Assembly: GCF_000275845.1 (NCBI RefSeq)
Contig: NW_006766939.1
Coordinates: 67,365-102,372, forward strand
Source of the DNA: Dichomitus squalens LYAD-421 SS1
Lineage: Eukaryota > Basidiomycota > Agaricomycetes > Polyporales > Polyporaceae
Reading direction: 5' to 3'
Length of the DNA stretch: 35,008 nucleotides
The translations under genes and the position numbers were made by a program. Below, one piece after another: positions 31,724-35,008 of this stretch. The notes under the pieces were generated by a model. It had not been told where the DNA came from, did not search any database, and saw only the letters and a list, made by a program, of their open reading frames with translations. Position 1 is the first letter of the stretch. Each line of letters begins with the position of its first letter.

Positions 31724-31950
31724 TGTAACGGATCGTTCATTATCTTATCTTATCTACGTAGTTAATCTACATCTTGTATCTACATCTGGATCGTCATGGT
31801 GATCGGCGCTGATCCATCTGGATCCGCGCGACGTGGCGAAGGCTTCTGAGCCTTTCACCACGTCCACCATAGTATACGCCCTCTCAATCTAGAGATTGGT
31901 TCAGTGTACTTCGGACTTGTGTGAATCAGGCGACACCCGTAAACATTACA
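31724..31950 (+). repeat. Probable 5' LTR
   Basis: It begins TGTAACGG at the disrupted-gene junction. TGTAA is mirrored by ATTACA ending at 31950, and by a second candidate TTTACA ending at 31960, so the 3' edge is uncertain by ten bases. The length, about 230 bp, is in the usual short range for fungal gypsy elements. The partner LTR is not in the window, so this is inferred from one end only. Confidence 0.55.
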
Positions 31951-32015
31951 CTTTTTTACACTTCATACCACGAATACGTGGGTTTCTAGATTGTGTTGTG
32001 CGTTAGGCACCTACC

Positions 32016-34780
32016 ATGACGGAACCCTCGACATCACACGCGACACACCGTGAGACCGCGAGCTCGACTCGAGCTTCGCCTCTGAGGTGGTCTCCCCGAG
32101 ACCCGGACACTTCGTCAGGAAGCTCTATCCCCGGAGGTCCTAGCTCGTCTGGCAGACGTGCGGACTCACCCCGAAACGGCGCTCCCTTAAGGTCCACAGG
32201 GACCCGCCGGTTCTCTGAGGACATAGCAAGTAGTTCGACGCCTACTGCTAGTCGCTGACAGGAAGTTGCTCCCGAGAATAGCTCGGTTCGAGCAAGCCCG
32301 GCGATATCGCAGGGTGGGGTAAACCCGATGTCAGTAGTGTCGAACCCCTTAAGGAACGTGACCATTAGGTCCAACCGAGATAGGAACTCTGCTGGTAACG
32401 CAGGAGCGTTAGCAGTACGAGACTCCGCGGGGGATGGGGACAACGAGCCCTCCAATGCACTACCAGTGCCGAGGTCTCCGGTCGTGCAATTGAGGATGCA
32501 AGAGTTCCTCAATATTTTAGGGCGCACCGCCCAGCTTGGGGCGTATATAGCTGAGGCCCCCGACCAGGAATGGTCTCCGCGTAGGGCGTTGTCTTACGTG
32601 GCGGAGAACCTCGAGATGGAGGGCGTACACACCCTGGCGACGTGGCTTCATAACCACGCGCTGGATCCAGAGGCAAGTACGCCCGAATGGGCGTCACGGA
32701 TGCTAGAGTCGTATCCGACTCGCCGCGCCAGGATAGTGGAGGAGAGCACTACTGAATAGCAGTCGGGGCAACAATTGCAACCACCACCACCTGAACCCAC
32801 GAACCAACAATATGCGCAACCGTCGGTTGCAGAGGTCGCGGACGAGTCACCGTCCCGACTAAATACAGCCTACGAAACGGCGACCGAGCAACTGCAGGAG
32901 TTGCCGGACATGGGCCTCGGATTGATACAGGATGGGGAAACTGTTCAACCGAACAGTAACCCTGCCCCTGAATTTCATCAACGGTTAGAGGCCGCACTGG
33001 CTCGTACTCGAGACCAGCGCGAGCAGAACGCGGGCATCGCGGGTCAATCGAACCGCGTTGCGTCTCGTCCCGGAAGTTGGGAGTCGCCTATGACCCTCGC
33101 CTCGAGGACACCACCGTCGTATCCCCCAGGATACGGACCTCGAACCACCCGATCGCCCGCGCCGAATCCGCCGAACCAACAGTCGGCCGCGACGATTAGG
33201 GTCACCAACGTGGCGGTCCAGCCAGAACGTCGCCGGAGCGTCCACTTTGGACAGGATAACGCCCACCGCGCGCCGACGAGATCATCGCCGTTAGCGGCCT
33301 ACCCTCCCTACGTCGCACTCAGCGTGTTGGCACCGCCCACTCACGTTCATTCGAATATGGGCTCGATAAGTGGGCATCGCAACTGGCCTAGTGCACCACA
33401 GGTGCATCCAGCCGCTTCGGCCGCCCCGTACGTAGGAGCGACGTCCACCATTGGTGGGTATCAGCTGCCTCTACTGGGTGCGCCGAGCCAGGTAGCGGCG
33501 AGCCCTGACCACACCAATCTCCGAGACAGTCTCGGGATCAGCATGATCCTGAGCATATTCGACAAGTGTCTGGGTGAAGACCCCGACGAACCACTACCGC
33601 CGTACCTCAAGCAGATCAAACTGAAGGCACCCGACCCTTTCGATGGAAAGGACGACAACGATGCCTTCAACGTCTGGCTGGAGAATCTCTTGTCCTATCT
33701 GGACACCCTCAGACTGAGGGGACAGGACTTGGATATTCAGAGAATATCCTTCACCCGTCAGTGCTTGACGGGTGAAGCGGCAGTCTGGTATCAGCAGACG
33801 GTTACGTCGCCGATACGGCCAGTAGATAGGCCCATGTCACACCTCGAGTCCATCATAGGACTATACCGCCGTTTCATCCTAACGGATCAGTTCGCTGTAG
33901 CAGCGCGCGAGTTTGCGAGCGTTCAATTCGAACCTCACAAGGGCGGGGTATCGAGGCTGTATGACCGACTGGTCTATTACGCGGAACAAATGTTCCAGCC
34001 GCTGACTCAACAGGACATCAAGGAGCGGTTTGTAGCAGCGCTACCCGCTTCCATTGAGCACGAGCTGACTATCAGCTGAGGCCTGCACATTCGCCGCGAC
34101 AACTTTGCGACATTCGTGTCTGCCGCGCGCGAGATAGAGGAAGCAATGGCTTCCTTTAGGTCGCGTCGAGGGCATGATGGGTCACAACAGCGGACGTCGA
34201 CGTCGACGCCGCCGCGCCATAGCTCGACTTCCAAAGGGAAGTACCGAGCGGATCGACCCCCTTCTCAACAGGCCCCACAACCTCGACCAGGCGGTTCGGG
34301 TCAGAGACCGGAACGGAAAGGGCAACCTTTCCGTAAGGACGGTCGACCACACCGTCAAGAGGTACCGCGACAGGGACAGTCGAAATCAACGCCTCCCAAC
34401 GTCGGATCATCGGGGGGTGACAACCCCAATGTCAAATGCTTCAAGTGCGGTGGACAGGGTCATATTTCGACTGACCCAAAGTGTCCACAATATGGCAAGT
34501 CCGGCCGTATGTACGCCCAGCGGATCGTCGACGCCGACGACTTGGACGGTGAGGCCGACGGCCTCTCTCAGCAGATCCTACAGCAACAGAGCGGTCCAGA
34601 GGACATGCCTGGAGAGGTCCAGGGCGACGTCGATGACAACGTGGATCTACCGGAGTCGGATTACGATGCCTACCACTTGGACTACGATTCTCCAGAGGAT
34701 GAGCCTGACTGGGATGACGACGAAGGCCACCGTGACGAGTTCTACGTCATGCGCGCTGAACCCGTCTTCACGACCCGGAC
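32016..34780 (+). pseudogene. gag polyprotein region with three in-frame stops
   Basis: One reading frame runs from an ATG in good context (ctaccatgacgg, 32016) to about 34780, broken only by stops at 32256-32258 (TGA), 32757-32759 (TAG) and 34077-34079 (TGA). Coding sense continues on both sides of each stop in the same frame. The first third is Ser/Pro-rich. A retrotransposon Gag (capsid-like) domain follows at about 33600-34070, with DPFDGKDDNDAFNVWLENLL, LTGEAAVWYQQTV and ERFVAALPASIEHEL. A basic region leads to a zinc knuckle at about 34438-34485 (CFKCGGQGHISTDPKC, spacing CX2CX4HX6C), then an acidic tail. Gag would package the element RNA. The three stops make this copy defective unless they are bypassed. 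Confidence 0.78.
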
Positions 34781-35008
34781 GAGGAGAAGGAGGCGGTTCC
34801 GTCTTCCATCGAATACGATGCGAAGCGTATCCTGCAGTCCTTCCAATTGGAAGCCACGACCGCACCTACCAAATCCCTCACAAACGCGTGGCTGTACGAT
34901 TCCCGTATACGCCGGTTGAAGGATCCAAAGGATCAACCAGTGCGCGACCCAGAAGCCCAGCAGCCGATATGCATCGAGACAATGATTAACGGCGTGCCTG
35001 CGTACACT
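34760..35008 (+). CDS. Start of pol (protease linker), partial
   Basis: In the -1 frame relative to gag an open stretch begins after a stop at 34757-34759 and continues to the window edge, encoding EEKEAVPSSIEYDAKRILQS, TNAWLYDSRIRRLK and CIETMINGVPAYT. The last residues match the strand leading into the D-T/S-G active site of retroviral-type aspartic proteases in gypsy elements (family knowledge); the active site itself would be just past the edge. The frame change relative to gag lies between 34760 and about 34790. It could be a programmed -1 shift or a one-base deletion; no classical slippery heptamer is apparent. Confidence 0.6.

Larger units (their letters stand above)
31724..35008 (+). 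mobile_element. Ty3/gypsy-type LTR retrotransposon, 5' part (runs off the window)
   Basis: The left end is placed exactly where homology to the WD40 gene stops: the gene sequence cacaggatgatcgt is followed by TGTAACGG, a typical LTR start. Next come a leader, a gag region with capsid-like and zinc-knuckle sequences, and the first part of pol up to the segment that normally precedes the protease active site. Reverse transcriptase, integrase and the 3' LTR would lie outside the window. The expected target duplication is the five or so bases ending at 31723 (atcgt), to be sought beyond the right LTR. A primer-binding site could not be assigned with confidence. Confidence 0.82.

Noticed and set aside
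1..35008. tRNA, rRNA, CRISPR arrays or bacterial operon features
   Set aside because: No clover-leaf with A/B boxes, no regularly spaced direct repeats beyond the CACTA subterminal pair, and clear spliceosomal introns indicate a fungal nuclear sequence.

Overview
The window is eukaryotic and looks like an accessory region of an Agaricomycete (basidiomycete) genome, most likely a polypore-type wood-decay fungus. I base this on short introns of 51-82 nt with fungal splice sites, an expanded tandem family of F-box/WD40 proteins, NmrA-like fragments, a fungal Ty3/gypsy-type element and many nested mobile elements. There are no operons, tRNA or rRNA genes, or CRISPR arrays.

The backbone is a tandem array of a repeated unit: one F-box/WD40 gene followed by several kb of spacer. 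From left to right it holds a 3' gene fragment (353-747), gene A (4700-6984), gene B (10863-13148), gene C (23662-25945) and an inverted, broken copy (30787-31723, minus). Read naively, each intact locus looks like three separate reading frames: an F-box ORF, a middle ORF and a WD40 ORF. Three introns at identical positions and phases in A, B and C (65-66, 78-82 and 51 nt; phases 0, 1, 1) join them into one four-exon gene of 694-696 residues: F-box, leucine-rich linker, then eight WD40 repeats. Family knowledge suggests SCF ubiquitin-ligase substrate adaptors; this is inference. The paralogues are mosaics, with about 190-bp blocks identical between pairs and divergent sequence alongside, which suggests gene conversion or unequal exchange of WD40 cassettes.

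The spacers are homologous to each other and contain decayed coding-like blocks that I cannot name. The spacer after gene B is greatly enlarged by insertions. One is a 2008-bp TIR element (14950-16957, GGAC duplication) carrying gene fragments; the matching empty site survives in the inverted copy near 29020. Another is a GC-rich segment with a tandemly duplicated NmrA-like fragment (17391-18074, minus). A third is a 1420-bp CACTA-type element (21695-23114) with 35-bp TIRs and a GGA target duplication.

At 28759/28760 the array switches orientation: 28760-31723 is a reverse-complement copy of unit B with its spacer. That copy's WD40 exon is cut at 31723/31724 by an LTR retrotransposon. The element runs off the right edge with a gag region (three in-frame stops and a zinc knuckle) and the beginning of pol just before the protease active site.
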